The position numbers and the translations under genes were made by a program. Of a stretch of DNA of 64,000 nt, positions 8,596 through 17,053 are shown piece after piece. Every line of letters begins with the position of its first letter. Position 1 is the first letter of the stretch. This DNA comes from Rothia sp035916755 (GTDB lineage Bacteria > Actinomycetota > Actinomycetes > Actinomycetales > Micrococcaceae): assembly GCF_035916755.1 (NCBI RefSeq), contig NZ_JAYWIX010000003.1, positions 231,894 through 295,893 of the forward strand, given 5' to 3'. The notes under the pieces were generated by a model. That model was not told where the DNA came from, made no database searches, and saw only the letters and a list, made by a program, of their open reading frames with translations.

Positions 8596-9426
8596 CTAGC
8601 CCAGGTCGATATCGAGGAGAATCGGGGTGTGGTCCTGGCGCGGGCCTGAATCAATCATCTCTGAGGCTCGCACCTTCTCAGCGACCCGGTCTGATACCAG
8701 CCAGTAGTCAATGCGCCAGCCGGTGTTGTTGATCTTGGAGGTGCGGGAGCGCTGGGCCCACCAGGTGTAGGCTCCGGTGACATCCCCGTGCAGGTGGCGG
8801 AAGGTGTCGGTAAAACCCCGGGAGAGGATCTGAGTGAAGCCCTCGCGCTCTTCGTCGGTGAAGCCGGGTGAGCGGCGGTTAGCCTTGGGGTTGGCCAGGT
8901 CGATTTCGGTGTGGGCAACGTTGAAGTCGCCGGTTGCAAGCACAGGTTTGGTGGCGTCCAGGCCGGCAAGGTAGTCGGCGTAGAGGCGGTCCCAGACCTG
9001 GCGGTCAGGCAGGCGGCGCAGGCCGTCTGAAGCGTTGGGGGTGTAGACCTGGGTGACGTAGAAGTCCTCAAATTCCAGGGTAATCATGCGCCCTTCGGAA
9101 TCCATGGTGGTGGGGGCAGAGAGGCGGGGGTAGGTGACGGTGGGCTCTAGCTCCTGCTTGTAGAGGAACATAGTGCCCGCGTACCCCTTACGGGCGGGTT
9201 CGTCGGAAGATACCCAGGCGATCTTGTAGTCGGGGAAGTAGGCGTGCAGGGCTTCGAGATGCTTCTTGGTGGGGCCCTTGGCTGAGAGCTTGGTTTCTTG
9301 CAGGGCAAGGACGTCGGGGTTCAGCAGGGCGATGGAGGCAAAGACATCGCGGGAGAGCAGGGCACGGGCCGACTCACTGGTGAGTGCAGCATTGAGTGAA
9401 TCAACATTCCAGGAGACAAGTTTCAT
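8596..9426 (-). CDS. xth: Exodeoxyribonuclease III / AP endonuclease
   Basis: This 276-residue Mg-dependent enzyme of the exonuclease III family cuts DNA at abasic sites and trims 3' ends in base excision repair. Family motifs occur in order: VSWNVDSLNA at the start, LQETKL (metal-binding Glu), GDFNVAH (catalytic Asp and Asn), RIDYWLVS and the terminal DHTPI with the catalytic His. I start it at the ATG at 9426 (MKLVSWNV), which has GGGGG upstream; the frame is open to 9471 but those residues are not family-like. It lies alone between two terminators. Confidence 0.93.
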   Translation of the reverse strand: MKLVSWNVDSLNAALTSESARALLSRDVFASIALLNPDVLALQETKLSAKGPTKKHLEALHAYFPDYKIAWVSSDEPARKGYAGTMFLYKQELEPTVTYPRLSAPTTMDSEGRMITLEFEDFYVTQVYTPNASDGLRRLPDRQVWDRLYADYLAGLDATKPVLATGDFNVAHTEIDLANPKANRRSPGFTDEEREGFTQILSRGFTDTFRHLHGDVTGAYTWWAQRSRTSKINNTGWRIDYWLVSDRVAEKVRASEMIDSGPRQDHTPILLDIDLG

Positions 9427-9516
9427 GCCCCCTAGTCTACCCGGCCTTCCCCCGCCGCCGTCCTGATCCACGTCCGCCCCTTGCCTACTAGATTTCCTGC
9501 CTAGCCCGCAAAAAGT

Positions 9517-9550
9517 TAGGGCAGACCCACGAAACCATGGGTCTGCCCTA
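9517..9550 (-). terminator. Strong intrinsic terminator downstream of ftsY
   Basis: A 13-bp perfect stem (9517-9529 with 9538-9550), an eight-base loop, then ACTTTTT on the minus strand. It lies 164 bases after the ftsY stop, leaving an untranslated stretch between. Confidence 0.88.
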
Positions 9551-9713
9551 GATTTGTAGGTCGCTTGTGCTGAGATGGCGGATACGCCGTGTTCTCCGGT
9601 ACGAATACGTGCCCGTGCTGGCGTCCGTAGCCCTGGGCTTCTGAGACCGTCATCCCGTCGACCCCAAAGTTTTCGAGGGTTCCCCCGGTTTCTAGATAAA
9701 CTCAGGTTGCGCT
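9551..9713. other. Long untranslated stretch between ftsY stop and its terminator
   Basis: These 163 bases lie between the ftsY stop and the terminator. They carry one GGCGTCCG octamer (9620-9627) and small GC hairpins such as GGCG-GATA-CGCC. No convincing ORF is visible. It could be a long 3' UTR or a small RNA released from it; I see no known RNA family. Confidence 0.35.
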
Positions 9714-10817
9714 TTAGTCGAGGAGGGCGTCAACGAAGGCACCGGGCTCGAAGGGTGCCAGGTCGTCAGGGCCTTCGCCCAGGCCGATGAGCTTAACGGG
9801 TACGCCCAGCTCTTCCTGGATAGCGACCACGATGCCGCCCTTGGCTGAGCCGTCCAGTTTAGTCAGCACGATACCGGTAATCTGAACGACCTCGGAGAAG
9901 ACCTTGGCCTGGATCATGCCGTTCTGGCCGGTGGTGGCGTCAATGACCAGGAGCACCTCGGTGACCGGGGCTTCTTTCTCGACCACGCGCTTGATTTTGC
10001 CCAGCTGGTCCATCAGGCCGGCCTTGTTCTGCAGGCGTCCGGCGGTGTCAATCATGACGGTATCGACGCCGCGGGCCTTGCCCTTGCGGATAGCTTCGAA
10101 GGCAACTGAAGCCGGGTCGGCGCCGTCCTTATCGGAGCGGACGGTGTCGACCCCTACGCGGTCGCCCCAGGTCTGAAGCTGGTCGGCGGCCGCCGCGCGG
10201 AAGGTATCGGCTGCACCCAGCAAAAGGTTTTTATCTTCAGCGACCATCACGCGGGCCAGCTTGCCCACGGTGGTGGTCTTACCTACGCCGTTGACGCCAA
10301 CGACCAGAACCACGCCGGGGTTGCCGTCGGTACCGTCCAGGGCCAGGGAGCGGTCGGTATCTTCACCCACGATTGAAAGAAGCTCCTCACGTAGCATCTG
10401 CTTGACGTGGGCGGGATTCTCAGTACCCTCCACGCGCACACGCTGCTGCAGGGCCTCCACCAGGCGGGCTGAGGGCTCGGCACCCAGGTCTGCCAGGAGC
10501 AGGGTCTCTTCGACCTCATCCCAGACGTCCTGGTCAATCCTGTCGCGGGACAGCAGGGCTAGCAGGCCCTTGCCCAGCAGGTTGTTGGAGCGTGAGAGGC
10601 GGGCACGCAGGCGCACCAGGCGCCCCTGGGCGGACGCCGGACGCTCGATAGCGGTGACCGGACCGTCAGCGCTATCTGCGGGGAGGTCATCGGCATCGCG
10701 GGTGGCCTCGTAGCCTTCCTTAGGGGCTTTAGGGCCGCGCAGCAGAACCGCGAGCACACCACCCAGAATCAGCACACCGAGAAGTATGTACACAATGAGA
10801 GTTAGAGAATCATTCAC
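9714..10817 (-). CDS. ftsY: Signal recognition particle receptor FtsY
   Basis: This is the membrane-associated SRP receptor GTPase of about 367 residues. A hydrophobic N-terminal segment (LIVYILLGVLILGGVLAVLL) anchors it, as in actinobacterial FtsY, and a short acidic linker follows. The NG domain carries GVNGVGKTTT, DTFRAAA, DTAGR and TKLDGSAKGG. I prefer the GTG at 10817 (VNDSLTLIVY), which begins just before the membrane anchor; its AGAAGG ribosome site is unusually close. A TTG at 10862 would add 15 residues. It lies between smc and xth in the conserved division block, with an MFS gene in the gap on the other strand. Confidence 0.94.
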   Translation of the reverse strand: MNDSLTLIVYILLGVLILGGVLAVLLRGPKAPKEGYEATRDADDLPADSADGPVTAIERPASAQGRLVRLRARLSRSNNLLGKGLLALLSRDRIDQDVWDEVEETLLLADLGAEPSARLVEALQQRVRVEGTENPAHVKQMLREELLSIVGEDTDRSLALDGTDGNPGVVLVVGVNGVGKTTTVGKLARVMVAEDKNLLLGAADTFRAAAADQLQTWGDRVGVDTVRSDKDGADPASVAFEAIRKGKARGVDTVMIDTAGRLQNKAGLMDQLGKIKRVVEKEAPVTEVLLVIDATTGQNGMIQAKVFSEVVQITGIVLTKLDGSAKGGIVVAIQEELGVPVKLIGLGEGPDDLAPFEPGAFVDALLD

Positions 10818-10972
10818 CCTTCTAGCTTGCCATATTCTCCCCGCCCCATACAGCCCCAGCAATGGGAGTAGAATGCACTTCTACACACTGCTACCCCGCA
10901 CCGGCAGGCATTGTGAGCTAAGATACTTTTCAGACAGATACACGCAGCATAGAAGCAGCAGAACACAAGCGC

Positions 10973-12331
10973 ATGAGCAACCACATTCCAACCCCCTCCA
11001 TGGACACCGGGGCCATTCCCGTCATCCCCGAATCGGTACGGCAGGAAAGCCGCAGCCAAAAGCCCCGCACCGCCGAAACCGTCAAGGTGCCAACCCAAAT
11101 TAAGGTCCTGATTGCCGCCTCATTCCTCATTGCCCTCGGCTACGGCCTGGTCGCCCCCGTGCTCCCCGGCTTTGCCCGCAGCTTCGATGTGGGAGCCATG
11201 GCAGCAACCTTCGTCGTCTCAGCCTTTGCCCTCTCGCGCCTGGCCTTCGCACCGGCGTCCGGGCGCCTCATCTCCCGCTTCGGCGAGCGCCGCATCTACT
11301 CAGCGGGCCTCATTATTGTGGGGCTGGGCTCCATCGGAGCCGGACTCTCGGTTAACTACCCCATGCTCATTGCCTCCCGCATTATCGGTGGCACCGGCTC
11401 GGTTATGTTCACCGTGGCCGCCATGGGTATCTTAGTGCGCAACTCACCCCCGACAATTCGGGGTAAGGTCTCGGGCTACTTTGCTACATCCTTCCTGCTG
11501 GGCAATATTTTGGGGCCTGTTCTGGGGGCAGCTGCCTCGTCCCTGGGTATGCGGGCGCCCTTCTTTGTCTATGCGGCAATGCTCCTGTGCGCGGCCCTTG
11601 TGGTGCTCACCCAGCTCAAGGACGAGCCGCAAGAGGTCAACCTCAACACCCAAGGTATTGCCGTACCTAAGCCCGAACTCAAACTTGCTGATGCCCTCAA
11701 GTTCACCAACTTTAAGGCAGCCCTCGTGACCAACCTGGCGGTGGGGTGGAGTGTCTTCGGCCTACAGTCCACGGTGGTTCCCCTCGCCGCCGTAGCCCTC
11801 CTGGCTAATCTGCACGCCGGTGAAGCCGGCTACGACGCCGCCGTTGCCGGAGCCAAGCTGGCAGGTTTCACTCTGGCCACCTACGCAGCCGGTAACGCCC
11901 TGGTCCAGATTTACTCGGGCAAGATGGGCGATAAGATTGGCCGCCGCCCCATGGTCTTTTCCGGGCTGATTCTGGCAGGTATCGTCACCATCGTCTTTGG
12001 CCTAATCACTAACCCCGTTGTCTTTGTGGGGGCTGCTGTGCTCCTGGGCATTGCCTCGGCCCTGCTCGGACCCTCCCTGCAGGCTGCTGTCTCAGATATT
12101 GTGGGCAACAAGCGCTCAGGCGGCCAGCCCCTGGCCTACTACCAGATGGTCTCAGACATCGGACTGATCGTCGGCCCGCTCGTAGCTGGCTTTATCATCG
12201 ACGCCTGGGGCTTCTTCCCCGCTTTCATCGTGGCCGGTGCTCTGCTTCTTCTTGCGGCTGTTGGCTGGTTCCCCGGCTACCGCCCCAAGTTCCCGGCAGA
12301 CATAGCCGACGAAGGCTACACCGGCAAGTAG
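10973..12331 (+). CDS. MFS transporter, drug/H+ antiporter-like
   Basis: This is a 452-residue major facilitator with a 40-residue hydrophilic N terminus and about 12 membrane helices. The loop 2-3 motif is seen as GRLISRFGERRIY and again after helix 8 as GKMGDKIGRRPMV. The residues GPVLGA in helix 5 fit motif C of the exporters, so efflux is more likely than uptake; the substrate is unknown. It is encoded opposite to its neighbours, inserted between ftsY and smc, and its stop lies five bases from that of smc with no hairpin between. The AAGATAC upstream may be a -10, and no strong ribosome site is visible. Confidence 0.88.
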   Translation: MSNHIPTPSMDTGAIPVIPESVRQESRSQKPRTAETVKVPTQIKVLIAASFLIALGYGLVAPVLPGFARSFDVGAMAATFVVSAFALSRLAFAPASGRLISRFGERRIYSAGLIIVGLGSIGAGLSVNYPMLIASRIIGGTGSVMFTVAAMGILVRNSPPTIRGKVSGYFATSFLLGNILGPVLGAAASSLGMRAPFFVYAAMLLCAALVVLTQLKDEPQEVNLNTQGIAVPKPELKLADALKFTNFKAALVTNLAVGWSVFGLQSTVVPLAAVALLANLHAGEAGYDAAVAGAKLAGFTLATYAAGNALVQIYSGKMGDKIGRRPMVFSGLILAGIVTIVFGLITNPVVFVGAAVLLGIASALLGPSLQAAVSDIVGNKRSGGQPLAYYQMVSDIGLIVGPLVAGFIIDAWGFFPAFIVAGALLLLAAVGWFPGYRPKFPADIADEGYTGK

Positions 12332-12336
12332 CTACC

Positions 12337-15300
12337 CTAGTCCGCCAGGCGGTGCGAGAGCACGCTTGAAACACCCTGCCGCATGGTGATGCCGTAGAGG
12401 GTATCGGCCTGGGCCATGGTGCGCTGGTGGTGGGTAATCATCAGCAGCTGGGACTTCTCCCGCAGCTGCTCCAGCACCTCCAGCAGACGGCCCAGGTTAC
12501 GGTCATCAAGCGCTGCTTCTACCTCATCCAGCACGTAGAAGGGGGCAGGGCGGGCCATAAAAACCGCCAGGAGCAGGGCCAGAGAAGCCAGGGTGCGCTC
12601 GCCACCAGAAAGCAGGGAAAGACGGGTGACCTTCTTACCGGCCGGTGTCACTCGGATATCAAGCCCGCTGTGTTCAAGGTCATTGGGGTCGGCCAGCACC
12701 AGTTCGGCCTGGCCGCCGGGAAAGAGGAGGGCGAAAATCCGGCTGAACTCCACCTGAACATCGGCTAATGCCCGGCTGAAAGAGGTTTCAATCTGGCCGG
12801 TCACATCCTTCATCACAGCCCGCAGGTCTGCCCGCGAGGTCTTGATGTCTTTAATCTGCTGGCGCAGGTAGCTATGGCGCTGTTCGAGAGCCTCGTACTC
12901 TTCAAGGGCTAGGGGGTTGATAGCCCCCAGGCGGGCCAGCTCTGCCTCGGCTACCGCCAGGTCAGTCTCGATGTCCTCCCTGGGCAGGTCGCTGGCCTTG
13001 TGGCTCTCTAGCAGGGCCTCAAGACTGAGCCCCAATTCGCTATCTACCCGCTGGGTCAGGGCTTCCCAGCGGGCTTCAACGCGGGCGCCCTGGGCCGACG
13101 ATTCAGCCTGCAGGGTCAGGGCGGCAGCCAGGGAGGTCTGGGCACCGGTCAGTTCTTCGCGGGTGGCAGTGAGGGCCTGCTGGGCCTGCTCGGCTCGGGC
13201 CAGGGCCATGCGGTGTTCCTCGTTCTCCTGGCTCTCCACCTGTTCGAGGGCCAGCGCCAGTGCCCGGGCACAGGCAGCTACCCTGCGGGCACGATGCCCG
13301 GCGTCAGCGGCCTCTTGTTGGCGCAGCTGACGAGCCTCCTCAGCCTTTTCGAGGGCGGCAAGGGCTTCTTGGGCCTGGGTGAGGCGGGCCTGGGCTGCCT
13401 CCTCTTTTTCGCGGGCGTAGGTTGCTGTGGCTTCGGCGAGGGTTTTAGTCTCCTGGGCTTCGACCAGGGTTTTTTCTGCAGTGCGGACGGCCTCGCGCAG
13501 GGTAGCGCTGTCTGCCTGGGGTTCGGTGCTGCGCACCCGAGCTAGGGCCTCTTGGGCGGCCTCCACGTGCCTTTGAGTCTCCTTCTGGGCTTCTTCGGCG
13601 CGGGTGGCAGCTTCTTGCAGACGTTCGAGGGCTGCCTGTGAGCTTTCTGCCCTGCCAGTGAGAGTGGCAAGGTCTGCCCGGGCGGCAGCTAGCTGGGCCG
13701 TGAGTGAACCGGTGGTACGGGCCTGGGCTTTTTCAGCTTCCTGAGCAGTCTTTAGTGCTTCTTCAGCCTGCCGGTGGGCGCTCTCTACCTGCTCCAGTTG
13801 CTGGGCAAGCTCCCGGTGGGTCTGTTGAGCTCGGGTAAGTTCAGCGTAGCGTTCAGTCAGGGGCCGCTCTTGGGAGGGGTAGAGGGTTGAGCCTGCGGTC
13901 AGCACGGTACCGTCGGTGGTCACGGCGCGGACGCCCGGGTGGGCAATAACCAGGGCGCGGGCGGCTTCTTGATCGGGAGTCAGGTAGGTATCGGCGGTGA
14001 GCACGGTGAGGGCGCGGCTGAGGGCCTGCGGTGCGGTCAGGACGTCCGCTAGCGGGCGAGCTTGGTAAACCTTAGCTTGAGATGAAGATAGTTCGAGCAG
14101 GTCAACTTGCTCAATGTTACCCTCAAGGGAATAAACCTGGGTTACTCCAGCAGGTAGGGACTCACCGCTCGTCAGGGTTAGGGCCCTCAGATAGGGGCCC
14201 AGAGCAGCAGCCACAGCAGCCTGCCAGGTATCTTCAATCTTAAGTAGAGAAATAAGTTCTTGCGCTCCCCGTTCCAGGGCCTGCTGGCGGAGGCCTTCAC
14301 TATCGCCACTTTCGGCGTCATCATGCTGCCAGGCTGCCTCAAGGGCCTCGTATCGGGCCTGAGCAGCATGAAGCTTTACCTGAGCTTGATGTAGCTCTTT
14401 GCGGCTGGATTCCACCGTTTCACTCGCCTGCTGCCGCGCCAGACGCAGGTTTTCTTCTTCGGCTTCGGCCCGCTCTAGCTGCTCCCGGTAACCGTTCACG
14501 GCTGCCTGGGCCCGCTCGGTATCAGCACCGGCTGAGGCCCCCTGCTCTTTAGCCTCTGCATACTCAGCTGCTCGACGGGCGGCCTCTTCACCGGCTCGCT
14601 CAAAAGCTACGCGGGCGGTAGCCAGCTGGGCGGTGAGCTGCGACAGGTTCTCCTTATAGTCCCGCACCTGCTGCTCGGCCGTAGCCAGCGCCTGCTGGGC
14701 TATGCTCTGCTCCGCCTGGGCCTTTTCCAGGGCAGAGTGAGCAGCAGTACGTTCTTCTTCAGCTGCTTTCCCCGCCTCCCGGGCCCGTTCAAGATTTCCT
14801 TCCTCCCGGGCACAGGCCTGCTGGGCCGAATCCAGGCGGGTGGCGGCGTCCTGGTCTTCTTCCTGCTGGTGGGAAGCAGACAAACGTTCAGCAGCCACCA
14901 GCTGAACCGTCTCCACCAGGTGGGCAACCTCTTTCAGGGAGGTACGGCGCTGGGTGGTCTCATCTAGAGCCTGCTGGGCTACCTGCCGGGCCTCGGCCAG
15001 CTCCCCCAACTGCCCCTCGAGGGTGCGGCTACGCTCCTGCGCCCGAAGGCGGGCAGCCTCAGCCTGTTGGCCAGCGGCTTGCTCAGCCTGCCGCTCCTGC
15101 ATCATGGCGCGTGCATCGTGAGTCAGAAGATCAGCGGTCAAGCTACGAACACGGCCCGCCACCTCGCTCGCTGCCCGGGCCGCGTCAGCCTGCTCCCGGC
15201 GTCCTTCCAGCTGCTCAGCCAGCTCACCGGCTAGATCCTCCAGCCGGTCAAGATTGGTCTTCAAATCTTCAAGCTTGCTCGCGGTCTTCGCCTGACGCTT

Positions 15301-15813
15301 ACGGTGCTTAAGCAAGCCAGCAGCCTGCTCAATCAGCTCACGGCGGTCATCAGCGGTACCGTGCAAAATCTTATCGACCTGCCCCTGCCCCACCAGGGTG
15401 TAGAGCTCCCGGCCCACACCGGCGTCCGCCAGTAGGTCCTGCACATCAACCAGACGGGCAGGCTCCCCGTTAATCTCGTACTCAGAACCACCAGCAGAAA
15501 ACATGGTGCGCGAAAGCCGAATCTCAGCATAAGGCAACGGCAGGGCACCGTCCTCGTTATCAATCACCAGCTCAACCTTGGCGCGCCCCAGCGCACCGCG
15601 GGAACCACCACCAGCAAAAATGACGTCCCTCATGGCGCCACCGCGCAGCTGCTTAGCCCCCTGGGCACCCATCACCCAGGCAAGGGCATCCACCACGTTC
15701 GACTTACCCGACCCGTTCGGCCCCACCAGCACATTCAAGCCCGGCTCAAACTCAAACACTGTAGCCGATGCAAAAGACTTGAAGCCGCGCACGGTCAAAG
15801 ATTTTAGGTACAT
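12337..15813 (-). CDS. smc: Chromosome segregation protein SMC
   Basis: This is the condensin subunit that folds and segregates the chromosome, about 1158 residues. Walker A GPNGSGKSN is at residues 31-39. Two very long Ala/Glu/Gln-rich coiled-coil arms flank a hinge near residues 510-640. The C-terminal head has signature LSGGERTLASLALL near residue 1069 and Walker B FYVLDEVEAALDD. I start it at MYLKSLTVRGFKSF (ATG at 15813), the universal family start; the frame is open another 17 codons upstream. Its ScpA/ScpB partners are not in the window. The gene is convergent with the MFS gene and divergent from oleA. Confidence 0.96.
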   Translation of the reverse strand: MYLKSLTVRGFKSFASATVFEFEPGLNVLVGPNGSGKSNVVDALAWVMGAQGAKQLRGGAMRDVIFAGGGSRGALGRAKVELVIDNEDGALPLPYAEIRLSRTMFSAGGSEYEINGEPARLVDVQDLLADAGVGRELYTLVGQGQVDKILHGTADDRRELIEQAAGLLKHRKRQAKTASKLEDLKTNLDRLEDLAGELAEQLEGRREQADAARAASEVAGRVRSLTADLLTHDARAMMQERQAEQAAGQQAEAARLRAQERSRTLEGQLGELAEARQVAQQALDETTQRRTSLKEVAHLVETVQLVAAERLSASHQQEEDQDAATRLDSAQQACAREEGNLERAREAGKAAEEERTAAHSALEKAQAEQSIAQQALATAEQQVRDYKENLSQLTAQLATARVAFERAGEEAARRAAEYAEAKEQGASAGADTERAQAAVNGYREQLERAEAEEENLRLARQQASETVESSRKELHQAQVKLHAAQARYEALEAAWQHDDAESGDSEGLRQQALERGAQELISLLKIEDTWQAAVAAALGPYLRALTLTSGESLPAGVTQVYSLEGNIEQVDLLELSSSQAKVYQARPLADVLTAPQALSRALTVLTADTYLTPDQEAARALVIAHPGVRAVTTDGTVLTAGSTLYPSQERPLTERYAELTRAQQTHRELAQQLEQVESAHRQAEEALKTAQEAEKAQARTTGSLTAQLAAARADLATLTGRAESSQAALERLQEAATRAEEAQKETQRHVEAAQEALARVRSTEPQADSATLREAVRTAEKTLVEAQETKTLAEATATYAREKEEAAQARLTQAQEALAALEKAEEARQLRQQEAADAGHRARRVAACARALALALEQVESQENEEHRMALARAEQAQQALTATREELTGAQTSLAAALTLQAESSAQGARVEARWEALTQRVDSELGLSLEALLESHKASDLPREDIETDLAVAEAELARLGAINPLALEEYEALEQRHSYLRQQIKDIKTSRADLRAVMKDVTGQIETSFSRALADVQVEFSRIFALLFPGGQAELVLADPNDLEHSGLDIRVTPAGKKVTRLSLLSGGERTLASLALLLAVFMARPAPFYVLDEVEAALDDRNLGRLLEVLEQLREKSQLLMITHHQRTMAQADTLYGITMRQGVSSVLSHRLAD

Positions 15814-16013
15814 AGTGGTGGGCCCCATCGATTGAGTAAAAACGGGTTTGGGTCGGCTTACCACTTTACCGCAGCCCCGCGCCCCTGTTCGGTGTGAGAT
15901 GAACCCGCGCCATCAATCACCGCACCTGCCCCGCCGGGGCATATTATTGAAAAAGTGCCCTGTTTCTTCAAATAAGGGCTTTCCCCAGTCCGCACTAAGG
16001 CTAGAAGAGTAGA

Positions 16014-17045
16014 TTGACCGCTAATTCAGATATTCGCCACAAGAACGCCTCCCTGCTATCGGTAACCAAGGTACTACCGCCGGAGGTCGTCACCAGCTCC
16101 TACTTTGACGAGCAGCTAGCGGCCACCTACAAACGACTTAAGATGCCCAAGGGCCTGCTGGAACGTCTGGCAGGCATTAGCGAGCGCCGCTCCTGGGGCC
16201 CCTCCATGCATTTTGAGGACGGCGCGGTGCAGGCTGCTGAGCAGGCTATCGCCCAGGCCGGCATCAGCAAGGAACAGATCGGGCTGATTATTAACACCTC
16301 GGTTACCCGCGATAATTTTGAACCGGCCGTGGCTGTGGGTATTCACGACCGTCTTGGCCTGCCCCGCCACGCCCTGAACTTTGATATCACCAACGCCTGC
16401 CTGGGCTTCGTCAACGGTATTACGGTGGCAGCCACCATGATTGATGCCGGGGCCATCGACTACGCCCTCATCGTCGACGGTGAAGACCCCTCCCCCTGGC
16501 ACGCCACCGCCCTGCGCCATCTCAACCGCCCCGATTCAACCCGAGACGACGTGCTGGCCCAGTTCGCCACCCTGACCCTGGGCTCGGGAGCCGCGGCCGC
16601 CGTCATTGGCCGCTCCGACCTGCACCCGACGGGCCACAAGATTATCGGTTCGGTCTCCCGCGCGGGAACCGAGCACCGCAATCTCTGCATTGGTGGTGAA
16701 GCCGACCAGGGGATGAGTACGGACGCAGCCGGTCTGCTCAAGCACGGCCTGCAGCTGGTAGCTGAGGCCTGGGAGGAAGCCCACCAGAATGGCTGGGACT
16801 GGGGCAATATGCGCTCCTATGTAACCCACCAAATTTCTAACGCCCACACCAACGCCATTATTGAGGCCGTCGGTATCGACCGCGAGCGCATCCCCTTGAC
16901 CTTCCCGGTCTGGGGTAACGTGGCAGCAGCCGCCCTTCCCATGACCCTGGCTGAGGAAAGCGACCACTTCGTAGCCGGTGACCGTATTCTCTGCATGGGT
17001 GTTGGCTCCGGCCTGAACACCGCTCTCATGGAAATCACCTGGTAG
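16014..17045 (+). CDS. oleA: OleA, 3-oxoacyl synthase for head-to-head olefin synthesis
   Basis: This 343-residue thiolase-superfamily enzyme is expected to join two fatty acyl-CoA molecules by non-decarboxylative Claisen condensation into a 2-alkyl-3-ketoacid, the first step of long-chain olefin synthesis. The catalytic triad is visible: Cys129 in ITNACLGF, His272 in VTHQIS and Asn302 in VWGNVAA. Glu103 in DNFEPAV matches the acidic residue that sets OleA apart from FabH. It uses a TTG start with AGAAGAG upstream. It is eight bases ahead of oleBC, and the oleA-oleBC-oleD order is the actinobacterial one known from Micrococcus. A weak promoter candidate (TTGAAA at 15947) lies upstream. Confidence 0.92.
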   Translation: MTANSDIRHKNASLLSVTKVLPPEVVTSSYFDEQLAATYKRLKMPKGLLERLAGISERRSWGPSMHFEDGAVQAAEQAIAQAGISKEQIGLIINTSVTRDNFEPAVAVGIHDRLGLPRHALNFDITNACLGFVNGITVAATMIDAGAIDYALIVDGEDPSPWHATALRHLNRPDSTRDDVLAQFATLTLGSGAAAAVIGRSDLHPTGHKIIGSVSRAGTEHRNLCIGGEADQGMSTDAAGLLKHGLQLVAEAWEEAHQNGWDWGNMRSYVTHQISNAHTNAIIEAVGIDRERIPLTFPVWGNVAAAALPMTLAEESDHFVAGDRILCMGVGSGLNTALMEITW

Positions 17046-17053
17046 GAGCCACT

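Noticed and set aside
12332..12336. A terminator between the MFS gene and smc
   Set aside because: Only five bases separate the two stops and no hairpin is present.
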